Positions 21,449-34,399 of a DNA stretch of 64,000 nt are shown piece by piece (positions within the stretch are counted from its first letter, which is position 1; the number at the start of each line of letters is the position of its first letter). The DNA is taken from the NCBI RefSeq assembly GCF_030272615.1, contig NC_081413.1, positions 144,498,476 to 144,562,475 of the forward strand, written 5' to 3'. The stretch is from Cryptomeria japonica (Eukaryota > Streptophyta > Pinopsida > Cupressales > Cupressaceae). Both the position numbers and the translations under genes were made by a program. A model generated the notes under the pieces. The model made no database searches. It was given only the letters and a program-made list of their open reading frames with translations, and was not told the origin of the DNA.

Positions 21449-22921
21449 TGTTGGCATTTCAATAGAAAGGAGATTGTTGATATTCATTAAGGATATTGAG
21501 AAGGTTGTTGAAGATTATTGATATAACTAAAAAAGAATGATAACTATTTTTATAACATTATTTTGTCATTGATGTTAACAAATTGATTTTCTAATTTAGT
21601 ATGATGTTGCCATATCTTGAGAAGATTGATTTGAAGAGAATTAAGATGTCAGTAAAAGACATAGAAAGAATGTGATGAATAAGGGGAGAAATAAGTTATT
21701 CAATGGGCAACTATTATTGAGTTAGACAATGATGAGATCATGGTGTTTAGATTGTTTTGATATCCTACATATGTTGATCGTAAGGTTAATACTATACTAT
21801 GTCACCAAGCAAAGAACCTAGTTGATAAACCCTAAGGTTATCGATATCGGTTAATGAAGGCAGAACATCTACTGAGTAAAGTTTAATATTTATTGAGTTG
21901 CAACCGAGTTATGACAGATCGCATTGGATGGATAAAAGCATTATTTAATGAAGGATGCTGATAAGTTGGAGATGTATAAATGATTGGTATGCCGTGCATG
22001 AAGTTTGTTAAGGATCTATGGCAATGGAAGATTGACAGGAAGATCTACAGCTCAGATTAAACCGCAATAACCTTGTGCAAGTTCCAAGAAAGGAATGCAA
22101 GTCCCAAGGTGAGGTAAAACATTTTTAGATCGAAAGATGAATTGAACCTAGTCAAGATTGAAGATCTGATGGCTAAGATTGATCATGGGAAATGTGATCA
22201 AGGAGATTCAGCGGTTAGCAAATTGTTTATAAATAAGAAATTATTGATGAACAATGTATGTGGGCAAGTGTAAGCACAGGGATGCTACATTGTGATTACC
22301 GAGCACAGAAGCTTGAAGACCTGTTTGAATAACAGAGTAGGAAGCCCAACAGAGGGACAAGATAAGTCCTATGACAAGATTGTTTTGAGCAAAATAGAAT
22401 CTGCTTTAGCATTTTAGATGTAAAGTTGCAGATATATTTTATTACTGTTATTTTGTAAGTGACAAAAAATCTCTTAATAGAGTGGACTTAACAGTCTTAT
22501 TTGTAAACCCTCTAGCAAGGTAACATTCTAAATGAGTGTTTGAAATCCTTTGACAAGGTCACTTCTAACAAAGTGAAGATCCTAACAGATCTGAGGGAAA
22601 TCCCTTAACCGGGTCACATCTAGCAATGTGTTTGTAATCTTTAATAGGATTTGCTTTTAACCGAGCATACTCTAGAAGAGTATATTTCTTAGTGGGTCTG
22701 AAATCCCACAGTGGTTTTTCCCTATTTGGGTTTCCACATTAAATCTTGTGTTATATGTGTTATGATGATTATGTGTTTATGAGTGTGCATGTTTAGCAGT
22801 TTTTGATTATATTTCTGAAGTATAAGTTACCGAGGTTGAATCTGTTGATTTTATGGAAGATTAAGTTTGTATGATTCACCCCCCCTCTCATCTTGTTAGC
22901 TATTGGCATCATAACTTTACA
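21449..22921 (+). repeat. Copia-1 3' LTR
   Basis: About 1473 bp, TGTTGGCATTTC...ATAACTTTACA. TATAAATA lies at 22228-22235. The GGTTTTTCCCTATTTGGGTT block near 22715 is typical of the copia LTR 3' region. The right end is inferred from TTCACCCCCCC...CA and is uncertain by a few bases. Confidence 0.7.
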
Positions 22922-25900
22922 ATATATACAAACAAACTCTCCTAGCTCACATATATTTAGATACATCTGTAAAAATGTTCTTCAATAAGACCAGATCACT
23001 ATCCCAACCTTTCTTGAGACTCTCCAAAATTGAAATTTTCCCACTGAAAAGAAATTCCCGCATTTGTGCTATTTGAAGGTTTGAGGGTTCATTAGGTACC
23101 ATGACATCTTGGGCTTCCTTAAAAGTACCGAATAAAGTTTCCAATTTGGGACCAATTAGGCTCTAAAGTTCATCGATTCTACCAACAATCCTATCCTTTT
23201 TATGCATTAGATTCTTGATCTTTTCAAGCAAGGAAATGACTTGACCTTCTTGATTGGCCACCGAAACAGTCAAGGGTTCAAAGGATTGGGATATACCTAC
23301 CAATATCTTCTCATTATCTTTTATTTACTTCTCAATATCCTTAGTAAACAAAAAATAATAGACTAGACTTGTAGACACTGCCTCCTTTTGATAAAGCATT
23401 TTGAATAATCTTCATGCAGGTGTCTAACAAGATTCTATCATTTGCAATCATATTCTTCAATAAACTAAACCTCTTGGCATCAAATTCATTTCAGACCTTA
23501 ACTTTAGGTGACTTCTCAAGTGATTCAAAGTGAGTACTTACAAAATTTATTAGGCTTTTTAGTTGACCAAATGGATGTCCTTGACATATGAAGGAATGAT
23601 CTTCTCCAAGACACCAGATGCAAGATTACGTAGCTCACTATCCTCAATATGTGACTTCAAGATCTTCTCCCTTTCTTTGGCTCGAGAAGATGATGCTAGC
23701 TATAATTTCTGGATGGGAGAAAGAGTGACAAGATCGATAGGCCCTTGGATAAACTCAATATCATCTAGTTTTTGCTTGTTCTTCTCCAAAAATACCTTCA
23801 CTACCTCTACAATATCTCTTTCTTTCGTGACTAGTTCATTCTTAACTTCCGCCACCTTCACTCCTTATTCACTAGATGGGACTTCATTCTTCATAGGTTT
23901 CTTAGCAAGATTCAGAGGATTCTGAATATCCTCAATTGTATCTTCTTTGAATGATTCTTCACCACTTTTGTTCAAGTCTCCTTCATCCAGAATAGAAAGA
24001 ACATTCACCTCAACCTATTCATCTTTAGATTGCATTCCATGAGCTTTTTGAACAAATGACTTACCACCAATAGGAACCTCTTTTGAGATAACATAAAAAT
24101 TGTTCCTTATTAGGATTGATTTCAAAATCTTCTCTGTTTCTCTAATTACTTTCTTAGTCTCCCCAATCATTAACTTATTTACCCTGGTCTTGCTTCTAAA
24201 CTCACTCTTGGTTTCTTTGAGAATTCTATTCACCTCTTCTACTAAAATCATAGGAAATTTTTTTACCAAGGTACGCTCTCTAAGTCTGTTATCTTCTTCC
24301 TTAGCACTCAATCTTCTCATTTCTAATACATCGTATAGGCTTTTAGGAATCTCAGATATAATCCCAACAAGAGCCCTATTGAATATATTCAAGTACTCAA
24401 TAGTGGCTTCTTCTAGATTTCTCTGACCGACTTCATCAAAATTTTCATAACATTCAGAGAGTAGCTTGAGATTACCTTGAATAGTGAGATATTTTTCAAC
24501 ATCTTCAATAGACATACCAGATGGATCTAGCTTCATCTTCTTGCTGGATTTCTCCTCACCAGAGGGCTTGTCCTTGGACACTTTTGAAGCTTTAGAGCCC
24601 TTTGTATTTATTTCCTTGATGCTTCATTAGACTCAGTCTCTTCATCATCATCCATAGCAACATATACTCTTGTGCCTTTATCCTTATTCCTCTTCCCTTC
24701 TCTGTTGGATGGATTGACTTGGGGTTTTGTTGTGATGGCTAGCTTTTGAGAACCAAAGGAAGGTGCAAAGCTCCTGGTTGGTCTAAATCTAGTAGAGGAA
24801 GCTGTCGGATTAACTGACTCAACCTTTAATCTCCTTCCTTGTTCAACTTTCTCTCTCTTCTTCCTTTCTTCCTTAACCACTTTGACAGTAATGCCAATTC
24901 TCTTTGCATATTGCTCTACCTTCTTTCTCACTTTCCTTACCATTTTCAACTTCTTTAATTGCCTATGCAATTGTAAGTCCTTTTTAGCAAAGGTGCCAAA
25001 CCTTTTTTCAGAGAGATCAGTAGGCTTACTCAATAAATTTTGAGCATACATTTCTAAGATTTTCTCCTCTACTTCATACCCCATGGGCATGATCCATACC
25101 ATCCTAGGTTCTACCGTTTCCATTAAGCATTGATCAATGTCTACCATGAAGCGTATGGTGTCCTTGTACTTCTACACTATAGATTTAGGGATTCTTTCCC
25201 TATCTTGCATCATGCTTTGAAAGTTCTTGAAGTACCCCCCAAAGTGCATCTTTTCAAGCCTTGCTATCTCTAATTTTATACAGTAAATTCCCGACTTGTA
25301 CTGCCATTGGTTTATCACTTACCCAATTAACACTTCCAATACCAGAAATCTCATTCATTTAATAGAACAATAAGCATAACACCAAAGTGCAATACTTGAA
25401 TGTATTCTTCTTATCCTTCTTTATGCTGGTCAGATTCTCTATAAGTTGGCTTTGAAGTAGATCATACAAATCATACTCCATGTTCTCCTTAATCATCTGA
25501 TATGCAACATAGATAGCTATACCAAATACCGAGTTCTCCCATCTAGAGTGATAAACATTGCATCTAACAACCATAGAAGCAAACTTCACATCTGGCTCAA
25601 CAATATCATTTATTGTCATAGTCCTTTCATTAAACCTGGAATTGATTGCAGCTATGACCATTTGATTCTTCATAGACTAGAGCACGAGAAAACCGCTGGA
25701 TGAGCTTAAATTAGTTACAATTCAGATTACATCCTTAGTGATTTTGAATGGTTGGTTTAACCACATGAATTCATTATGATTTTGGCTTAGCACATACCAG
25801 ATCCATTCATTATCATCAAACATGGGAAATCAGATAAATTGCACAAAGTTCTTCTCTTCCACAAAATTAAATTCTAGTTTGAGTATGAAATTCTCTCCCA

Positions 25901-25985
25901 AAAGATGGTTGGAGTATAAATTAAACAACAGGGAACCTCCTAATTCTTCAATATTCACATGTATGTATGTCCTAATGTCCTCTAC
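22922..25985 (-). pseudogene. Degenerate minus-strand coding block, unknown function
   Basis: A chain of minus-strand frames separated mostly by single stop codons: 25359-25673 (104 aa; I-N-D-I-V-E-P-D-V-K-F-A-S-M-V-V-R), 24608-25147 (179 aa; Lys/Arg-rich, V-R-K-V-R-K-K-V-E-Q-Y-A-K-R), 24015-24581 (188 aa; helical, S-I-E-D-V-E-K-Y-L-T-I-Q-G-N-L), and weaker remnants down to 22947. Coding sequence also precedes 25673 (W-I-W-Y-V-L-S-Q-N-H-N-E-F-M-W-L). Composition and stop spacing suggest one long, mostly alpha-helical basic protein of at least 900 residues, now dead. I recognise no domain. It lies between Copia-1 and Copia-2 and may be the downstream part of minus-strand Copia-M (34330-37200) or a separate element. 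Confidence 0.5.
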
Positions 25986-28580
25986 ATGAAGAACACCATA
26001 TGGAACCGATGAAAATGCACCTAGATGATATTGATATCAACCAAGTATTATAGGTCACTGGTACACATTTTAGTGTTGACTTGTGTTGATGACAAGTATT
26101 GAAGACCGGTATGGTATGATGACTGGTAAAGTAATGTATTGGAATTGAGATGTTGCCAACTAGTAAGCATGTGTCTGGCAAGTTAGTAGGGTGAGCTAAT
26201 GACAAAGTGCAAAACTAGTATGCAGGTGGATGTGAAAATGCAGGACTCCCACTAGAAGACTAGGTCATCCAAGGATGGTGACATGACCGACAAAGTTTGG
26301 ACTGCTTCAAGTTAGTAAAGTAGACAAAGGGGATGTCTATCAGATTATGTGTAGGAGATGTAGATGATCACACAAGGAGGTCATATTAGTGCAACACTGG
26401 AATCTGAAGAGCACAATATGTTGATAACTGATCCTCTTTTGTCATTGACCCACAAAAGACAAGGATTCACTTCTACCATAAGTGGTAATTACTTGGCTTA
26501 AGTCTTAACATACAAGGAATGCATTATGACTCTCAAGGATAAGATAAAGGAAGAAAAGTTAGGTAATTGGATGCATAGACCGGATGAGTAATGCAGAAGC
26601 TAAGGAAGCCCCCTGAGGTTGAGATCAGAGATGTGCACCAAGTTAGCATGTGAAGACATGATATGCTACCGGGGTAGAGAAGGAAGAGTTAAGATGGCGA
26701 GTTTGCCTTCTTGGCAAACTGGTTGAGAAGAGAACCAGTCAAATGAAAATGAGGCTCTGTAGTTGCATGCATGGAGTTACCGGTATGCAGATGGAAAGTG
26801 GTGTTACCATAGATACATAATAGATGGAGATAGTTTGCATGAAGATATCATGCACACTATTGGTATGAAGGCAAAAACATGCAAATTGGTAAACAAGGAG
26901 AATACCGATATATAGCAAAGTGGACTGAGAGACAAAGGTGAAGTGCTCTCAGTTTGATGAAGATGCACATGATGTGTCCTCCAAGAGTGTTGCTGAAGAC
27001 CGACATGATTGATGAATGGGCTGACAAGATCCACCGACACAAGGAAGGAGAAGGCAAGAAGGTTAACCGATAGGAAAAGAGGGACCAATAGTATGAAGCA
27101 TACACCAGTTGTGTGATATTGTTTAGTGACCATGTTGGCTCATCATAGTGAGCTAAGGTGGATGTCAAAAAAGATGCTAAGAGAAGACATACCAGTAGGG
27201 TTAGATGTCAGGTAGGTGTGCACCAGTTGTGTGTTTGTTCGGTAATCCTATTTGAACCGACATAGAGGTCTAAGATGAGATGGATACCGATAGGGATGAC
27301 ATGTGGAGTTGAAGTGGCAAGCTTGTAGAGGTCGGTGAAGTGCTGTGATGGTGAGGTTGTTGTAGAGTTGGTCAACATTTAATGTTGACTGTGACTGTTA
27401 TGGGTCGAGTTGTAGAGGGGTTGCGGCTCGAGGTAGGATGTATTAGATCAGATCCATGGAGTGGACTATTCGATGCAGGATGTCAGGATACAGATCGAAG
27501 TAGGTGAAGCAAACCATCAAACCATTTATGGTGATTGATCAAAAGATGAGATGATAGATTGAATGCAGATTGCTAAAAATGGAAGGCATGCACTTGAAGG
27601 CACGATATTGGTAGTGATGTATAGGCAATCATCTCTGAGACATGATTTGAGGAGATTTGATTGGATATGTTATGGCTCGTTGGTTAAAGAAAAAACCCTA
27701 ATCATGCGAGTGTTTGAATTTGTGTTTTGGTGGGAAAACATGGATATATGTATGCACCAAAGACCAAGAGATGATGATTTTGCATGCTGAATGTTGAAGT
27801 GTGGAGTGTGAAAGAGCAGCAAAGAGTCAACCATTTAGTGACTTCATCAAAGATCATATATACTGTGTATTGGAGATGCAACCTGTGAGAGAGTATTAAC
27901 CGGTAAGGTCAAGGCTACAAGTAAAAAAGTATTTCAGCATGAATGCCAGTTGAATGGTGAAGAAGAAAAGATAGTGAACCAGTAGTGAAAGATAGAAGTG
28001 GACAAGATAAAGGCAAACTGGCAGAGCAGAAACAAAGTAGGGGTAACTGATAGAGAAGAACTAGTAAGGAAACAATAGAAGAGTGTAGCATAGAATAGAA
28101 GACAAAGAGCTGTAGAGAGGCAAAGTGACAGGAAGAGGAAAGATCTGGTAAAGCAGAAAAGGAGTTATACCGGCAGGGTGAAGTGTATGTAGTGGTTGAA
28201 AGATTCACTTGTAACAAGTTATTACTTTTGTAATTGATGATACACATTGTAGATCACTGAGTTGTATCTCTATTCAGGGGTTGGTGCTCCTTGGGTTAGT
28301 GCCCTAAAAATTGTAACCGGATTTCACTATGAGGCTGGATTGAAGCAGTAGACTCGAATATTATTTCTCATCGAGGTTTTTCCCATCTTGGGTTTTCCTC
28401 GTATATATTGGTGTTATGTGATGAGGCTTTATATGATTTCATTGTGTTCCTTTACCTTATCCTACTGGTATGCTGTTTAGTACTTGAGTTACTAATCAAC
28501 ATCTTCTTCTGGGGTTGAAAAGGGCAAACGATTTAAAACCACCAATTCACCTCCCTCTTAGTGGTACATTGTGTCTAACA
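25986..28580 (+). repeat. Copia-2 5' LTR (first tens of bp missing or diverged)
   Basis: Alignable with the 3' LTR from about 26023 (equivalent to ~31704) to TCTAACA at 28580. The expected TGTTGGCATTG start is not present; the left break lies near 25985. ORFs in either strand of the two LTR copies are chance frames. Confidence 0.8.
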
Positions 28581-28582
28581 AT

Positions 28583-28595
28583 TGGTATCAGAGCC
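28583..28595 (+). other. Copia-2 primer-binding site
   Basis: TGGTATCAGAGCC, complementary to the 3' end of initiator tRNA-Met, 2 bp after the LTR end. It is the standard copia PBS. Confidence 0.92.
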
Positions 28596-28653
28596 TTAGG
28601 TTCCCGGTTGATAAGCTTTCTCTAGCTTAAGTAGATTCTGGCTTAAGGACACA

Positions 28654-30550
28654 ATGGTTTGTTTAGTGTCAATCGCTGCTCCGGTTTTTGATGGTTCAAA
28701 CTATTCCATTTGGAGTTGTAGAATGGAAGTCTACCTATCCTCTCTAGGGTTTGATGTATGGATGTCTATTGTAAATGGCTATCTTAGTAAAGTCAGTCCT
28801 CCCACTGATTCAGATGTAGAAAGAAGATCTAGGTGCAATGAAGAAACCACAAAGGCTATATTTACTGGACTGTCTGGTGTTGTTTCTTCATAGGTAGATA
28901 TGTGTAGATCTGCAAAAAGCCTATGGGACAGATTGAAGGAACTGTATGGAAATTGACCTTACACTCCAGAACTGGTTTCTGGAAACAAGAAAAGGAATGA
29001 ATCACGTGTCTGTAGATGATGAAAGTAAATCAATTAGTAGCAACAAAAATGATGAAGAGGAAACTCACCTCTTTATGGCTTAAGAATCTAAAGATGAGAG
29101 GCACACACAGTAGAGAGTAATCATGCAGATCACTCTTACTAGGAAGATGTGTTTGGGAGTGATGATGAAGATGAAGCTAAAGTTGACCTTGAATGTGAAC
29201 TAGTAAGTGCACTAGAAGAGCTGCAAAATATTAGAAATGAATTTAAGAGGTACCAAGATTCAGTTCATGAAGAATGCAGTAGGTTGAGAATATGCCTTGA
29301 ATAATTAAATAATAATATCTACATATTGACATCTCAACTAGAAGAGGCAAAAGGATTGACTGGTGAATTGAAATCAATCTTTGATGCTAAGGAGAGAAGA
29401 TGTGAGGAAGTCCAACTAGAAGTGGAGACAGAGGACAAAGAATTTCAGGACCTAAAAGGAGAAATGGAGAACATCAAGAAAGACCTTGAGAAGTGTAAAA
29501 ATGAGTTCAAGGTAAGGATTTGGTATGATGACAACACTGAGGCTTTGGACAACATGTTGAGTAAACAAAAACACACCAAAGATACCGGAGGATTAGGATA
29601 TTCTCCCCGTGAATGCTCCATAAGTGAGGATGTCTCTCACAAGGACATTCAGTTTATCTCCTCTAATGGAGATAACAAGGGTCATACCTTCATAGTACGA
29701 AGTGCACCAATAAATAAGGTTGACCTAGCTACAACCGGTGAGTACTTGAGGCTAAAAATGAAGATCGATGCATTAAGAAGAAACAATGTAGATCCTAAAG
29801 GAAAGGGAATGCTGAGAGAAGATAGGCTCACTGGAAACACGAATGTAAGAAAGTAGCCTAAGAGATTCCCCACTGGTGGAAGATAAAGAGATGCAACACC
29901 CCAAAGAAGTAGAAGTGGAGAAGCCAAACTAGTCAGATCACCTCATGTTTGGCAAAATGAATTTGTAATTAATATGTCTCCATTCTCCAATAACTATTTT
30001 GCTTTTAAAGGATATGGCCATAGGGCAAAGGAATGCAAAAAGATGTCTAGGAATAGAAAAAGTGTTCTTCCTAGGAATAACAATTTAGTTTGTAGAAGAT
30101 GTAATGCATTTAAGCATAGAACATCAAAATGTAGAAACATGCATAAGCCCACTCCTGGTCATGCTAACCAGAGTCCATTTGCTGCCTCAAGAAATGTAAA
30201 TTATATGTTATAAATGTAATGGATTGGGCCATAGAATTAATGAGTGCAGGAAGAAGATGTTTCATGCACATGGCAGTCGACATAAGAACTATGCCCAAAG
30301 GAGAGATGCTCCTGCAAGATCAAGAAGTCAATCGAAACCATTAGCGGGCTACAATGACATGACCCCGAGAAGAAGATCAAACCGGTTTGATAGAAGGTCT
30401 TCCAATCATCTAGTTGGGATGAGTGTAGTATGGCTCTATGGCAATGTATCCTATCATACTGTAGAATTTGGTAATGCAAAGACCTATCAGCAAAAGAAGA
30501 CGAGACCTGCTCCAAAGGCTACAAATGAGAAGAGGAGGGAGTCCAAATAG
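28654..30550 (+). pseudogene. gag: Copia-2 gag with three zinc knuckles
   Basis: A copia-type gag begins at ATG 28654 with F-D-G-S-N-Y-S-I-W-S-C-R-M-E-V-Y-L (UBN2/DUF4219-like). A long Glu/Lys-rich, probably coiled-coil middle follows (29200-29560). Knuckles come next: one with its first Cys changed to Tyr (Y-F-A-F-K-G-Y-G-H-R-A-K-E-C, near 29995), C-R-R-C-N-A-F-K-H-R-T-S-K-C (near 30090), and C-Y-K-C-N-G-L-G-H-R-I-N-E-C (30206-30250). A frameshift lies between the second and third knuckle. Several stops break the N-terminal half. Arg/Lys-rich sequence follows to about 30550. No protease or pol is seen after it. Confidence 0.75.
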
Positions 30551-31619
30551 GCCTGGAAGAAGAAGGAAGAGAACATGACCATGGACCGAAATTGTGCACT
30601 CAATGCACAGGTGATATCTCCTAAAGTTTAAAGGAGATGCATATCCTTAGGAGGAGCTATATGTTGATCACATCATTCACCCCCAAATGATGAAAAGGAC
30701 AAAGGAAAGGACGGGCAGTCACCGACATGATGAAGGAGATGAGATGAAAGAATGTGTGCAATTGATATCTTGGCTACACATTCACATGGGCAAGATGGAT
30801 CACTGTTGCCAGTGTCAAAGTGGGATGTGACACCAGAAGGAGAGCCAACAGAAAAAGTATATTGGAAGAGATATTGAATTAGTACAATATGTTGCCAGTA
30901 GGGACAGTTACCGATATTGAAGAATATGTGAGTCAATATGTTCTAGTTGTGTTGCAGTGGCTCCGGTAGTGTGGGCAAATGTGTTTATGTCTCTGATGAT
31001 ATCAAAAGTTGTCCTAAATGGTAATGTGTTGGACCAGTAGCTGATCCCATGTGTATGAGACATTATGATGTCAATAGGTGTGAGAGTTGACATGTAGTTA
31101 ATGTGACTTGGCATTGTGGTTAGGTATGTTTATGCCACAAAGATGGGATGGATGTCATGGAAGTGAAAGACCATCAACATGTATATATGCTCACTTCCAC
31201 CGGTACAAAGTGCAGTTTGGGGTACCTGTTTAGGACCTGACTAAAAATGAAGACCAGAGGGCTGTGATTCAGGGGGAGTTCACAATCATATCTTATGATT
31301 GGTTCTTGATACACTTGACACAAGAGGAAATCAAGTGTCATTGTTGCTGCATCGTGGACCAGTATACTGGGAGATGTGAGTCACTTGCATAGGGGGAGAA
31401 TATGTCAAACTGTTTGGTGTTTGTTCTTCAGTTCATGTGCTGCTAGTTGAGACGTTGTAGAGAATAGTGGTAAAAACAAAAGGAACAAACAACCAGTATA
31501 AAAGGGAGGAAGAGAGAGATTGCAGTATACCGAATGTCAAGACCCTTTTCCATTGTTGTCAAAGGGGGAGAAAGGATTTGTAGTATACTAGATACTACAT
31601 GTGTGTTGACATCAATGCC
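30551..31619 (+). other. Copia-2 3' internal tail
   Basis: Non-coding sequence between gag and the PPT. It contains CAGGGGGAGTTC (near 31270), ATAGGGGGAGAAT (near 31392), TATAAAAG near 31498 and a second polypurine CAAAGGGGGAGAAAGG near 31560. No pol remnant is seen. Confidence 0.55.
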
Positions 31620-31630
31620 AAAGGGGGAGA
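31620..31630 (+). other. Copia-2 polypurine tract
   Basis: AAAGGGGGAGA immediately upstream of the 3' LTR start TGTTGGCATTG. Confidence 0.88.
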
Positions 31631-31631
31631 T

Positions 31632-34329
31632 TGTTGGCATTGTGTTGTCATTGATGTCAACCAGTATAGAATGACCGGTGTGGGAGATTGAAGTGTATTG
31701 GTGACATTGATGTTAGCCAAGTATTGTAGGTCACCGATTCACAAGTTAGTGTTGACTTGTGTTGATGACAAGTATTGAAGACCAGTATGGTATGATGACC
31801 AATAAAGTAATGTGTTAGAATTGAGATGTTGCCAATCGGTAAGCATGTGTCTGGCAAGTTAGTAGGGTGAGCTAATGACAAAGTGCAAAACTGATATGCA
31901 GGTGGATGTGAAACTACTGGACTCCCACTAGAAGGCTAGGTCATCCCAGGATGGTGGATGATCGACAGAGTTTGGACTGTTTCAAGTTAGTAAAGTACAC
32001 AAAGGGGATGTCTATTGGATTATGTGTAGGAGATGTAGCTTCTCACACAAGGAGGTCATATTAGTGCAACACTAGAAGCTAGAGAGCACAATATGTTGAT
32101 AACTAATTCTCTTCTGTCATTGGCCCACTAAAGACAAGGATTCACTTCTACTGTAAGTGGTAATTACTTGGACTATCTCTTAACATACATGGAATGCATT
32201 ATGACTTTTCAGGATAAGCCAAAGCAAGAAAAGCTAGTAATTGGATGCATAGACCAGATGAGTACTGTAGAAGATAAGGAAGCCCCCTAAGGTTGAGATC
32301 AAAGATGTGCACCCGCTCAGCATATGAAGACATGATGTGCTAGCAGGGTAGAGAAGGAAGAGTTAAGATGGTGAGTTTTCCTTCTTGGTAAACCAATTGA
32401 GAAGAGAACCAGTAAAATTAAAATGAGGCTCTGCATTTGCACACATGGAGTTATCGGTATGAAGATGGAAATTGGTGTTGCCATAGATGCATAACAGATG
32501 GAGATATTTGGCATGAAGATATCATGCACACTATTAGTATGAAGGTAGAAACATGCAAATTGGTAAACATGGAGAATACTGGCATACAACCAAGTGGACA
32601 GAGAGACAAAGGTGAAGTTCTCTCAGTCTGATGAGGATGCACATGATGTGTCCTCCAAGAGCGCTGCTAAAGACCAACATGATTGATGACTGGGATAACA
32701 AGATCCATTGACACAAGGAAGGAGAAGGCAAGAAGATTAACTAGTAGGCAAAGAGGGACCGGTAGTACGAAGCATACATTGGTTGTGTGATATTTGTTGG
32801 TGACCATGTTGGTTCGACATAGTGAGCTAAGTTGGATGTCAACAAAGGTGCTAAGAGAAGACATACCAACAGGGTTACTAGAGAACCAGTAGGGTTAGAT
32901 GTTTGGTAGGTGTGCACCAATTGTGTGTTTGGCCAGTGATCCTATCTAAACCAACACAAAGGTCTAAGTTGAGATGGATACCGATAGGGATTCCATGTGG
33001 AGTTGAAGTGGCAATCTTTTACAGGTCGGTGAAGTGTCGTGATAGTGAGGTTGTTGTAGAGTTGGTCGACATCTAATGTTGACTATGACTGTTATGGGTC
33101 AAGTTGTAGAGGGGTTGAGGCTCAAGGTAGGACGTATCCGATCAGATCTATGGAGTGCATTGATCGATGCAGGATGTTAGGGTACGAATTGAAGTAGGTG
33201 AAGCAAACCATCGAACCATTTATGGCGATTGACCAAAAGATAAGCTGACAGATTGAATGCAGATTGCTAAAGATGGAAGGCGTGTACTGGAAGGCAAGAT
33301 GTTGGCAGTGATGTACAAACAATCATCTATGAGACATGATTTGAGGAGATTTGATTGGATATGGTATGGCTTGTTGGTTGAAGAAAAAACCTAATCACAT
33401 GAGTGTTTGAATTTTTGTTTTGGCAGGGAAACCTAGATATATGTATGTGACCAAAGAATAGGAGATGATGATTTTGCATGCCGAATGTTGCAGTGTGGAG
33501 TGTGAAAGAGAAGAAAAGAGCCAACCATTCAGTGACTTCATCGAAGATCATATAGAATGTGTTTTGGAGATGCAACCTGTGAGAGGTTATTAACCAGTAA
33601 GGTCAAGACCACAAGTAAAGAAGTATTTGAGCATGAATGCCAGTTGAATGGTGAAGAAGAAAAGACAATGAATCGAAAGTGAAAGATAGAAGTGGAAGAG
33701 ATAAAGGTGAACTGGTAGAGTAGAAATAGAGTAGGGGTAATTGATAGAGTAGAACCGGTAAGGAAGCAACAAAAGAGTGTAGGAGAGAACAAAAGATAGA
33801 GAGTTGCAAATAGGTAGAGTGATAGGAAGAGGAAAGATACAGTAAAGCAGAAAAGGAGTTATACCGACAAGGTGAAGTGTATGTAGTGGTTGCAAGATTC
33901 ACTTGTAACAGGTTATTACTTTTGTAATTGATGATACACATTGTAGATCATTGAGTTATAGCTTAGTGCAGGGGTTGGTGTTCCTTGGGTTGGTTCCCTA
34001 AATTATGGCTTGGTGCCCTAAATCAGGGGTTGGTGCTCCTTGGGTTGGTGCCCTAAACATTATAATCTTTTTTCACTGTGAGGTTGGATTGGAGCAGTAG
34101 ACTCCAGCAACATTTATCACCGAGGTTTTTCCCATCTTGGGTTTTCCTCATATATATTGGTGTTATGTGATGAGCCTTTATGTGATTTCATTGTGTTTCT
34201 TTTCCTTATCCTATCGGTATTCTATTTAGTGCTTGAGTTACTAACCAACATCTTCTTCTAGGGTTAAAAAGGGCAAACGACTGAAAACCACTGATTCACC
34301 CCCCTCTCAGTGGTACATTTTATCTAACA
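31632..34329 (+). repeat. Copia-2 3' LTR
   Basis: 2698 bp, TGTTGGCATTGTG...TTTATCTAACA. The GAGGTTTTTCCCATCTTGGG block lies near 34122. A short local duplication of GGGGTTGGTG(T/C)TCCTTGGGTT occurs near 33970-34050. It is colinear with the 5' LTR. Confidence 0.88.
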
Positions 34330-34399
34330 TCATCTTCTACTGATTTGAAAGGGTTCTTTTTAAATTTGTGTCGAGATTTCTCAGTTATATCAACTACCA

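Larger units (their letters stand above)
20261..22921 (+). mobile_element. Copia-1: 3' part of a Ty1/copia element
   Basis: The fragment contains the C-terminal RT/RNase H coding sequence, a 3' tail, a polypurine tract and a 3' LTR. The 5' half is not in the window, because Tat-1 inserted within the RT-RNase H gene and the rest should lie to the left. The ending with PPT AAAGGGGGAGA followed by TGTTGG is typical of plant copia elements. Confidence 0.85.
25986..34329 (+). mobile_element. Copia-2: LTR-gag-LTR element without pol
   Basis: Two long LTRs (5' ~25986-28580, slightly truncated; 3' 31632-34329) flank only ~3 kb of internal DNA with PBS, a gag-like frame with zinc knuckles, and a PPT. 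No protease, integrase or RT motifs are seen. The structure resembles TR-GAG non-autonomous elements or an internally deleted copia. The LTRs differ far more than those of the Tat elements (clearly several percent by eye), so this is an older insertion. Minus-strand gag sequence of Copia-M starts right after it. Confidence 0.8.

Noticed and set aside
26804-28247. Cys/Ser-rich minus-strand ORFs, partly repeated at 32451-33941
   Set aside because: The two sets are the two copies of the Copia-2 LTR; antisense to its promoter region and with no protein family likeness.
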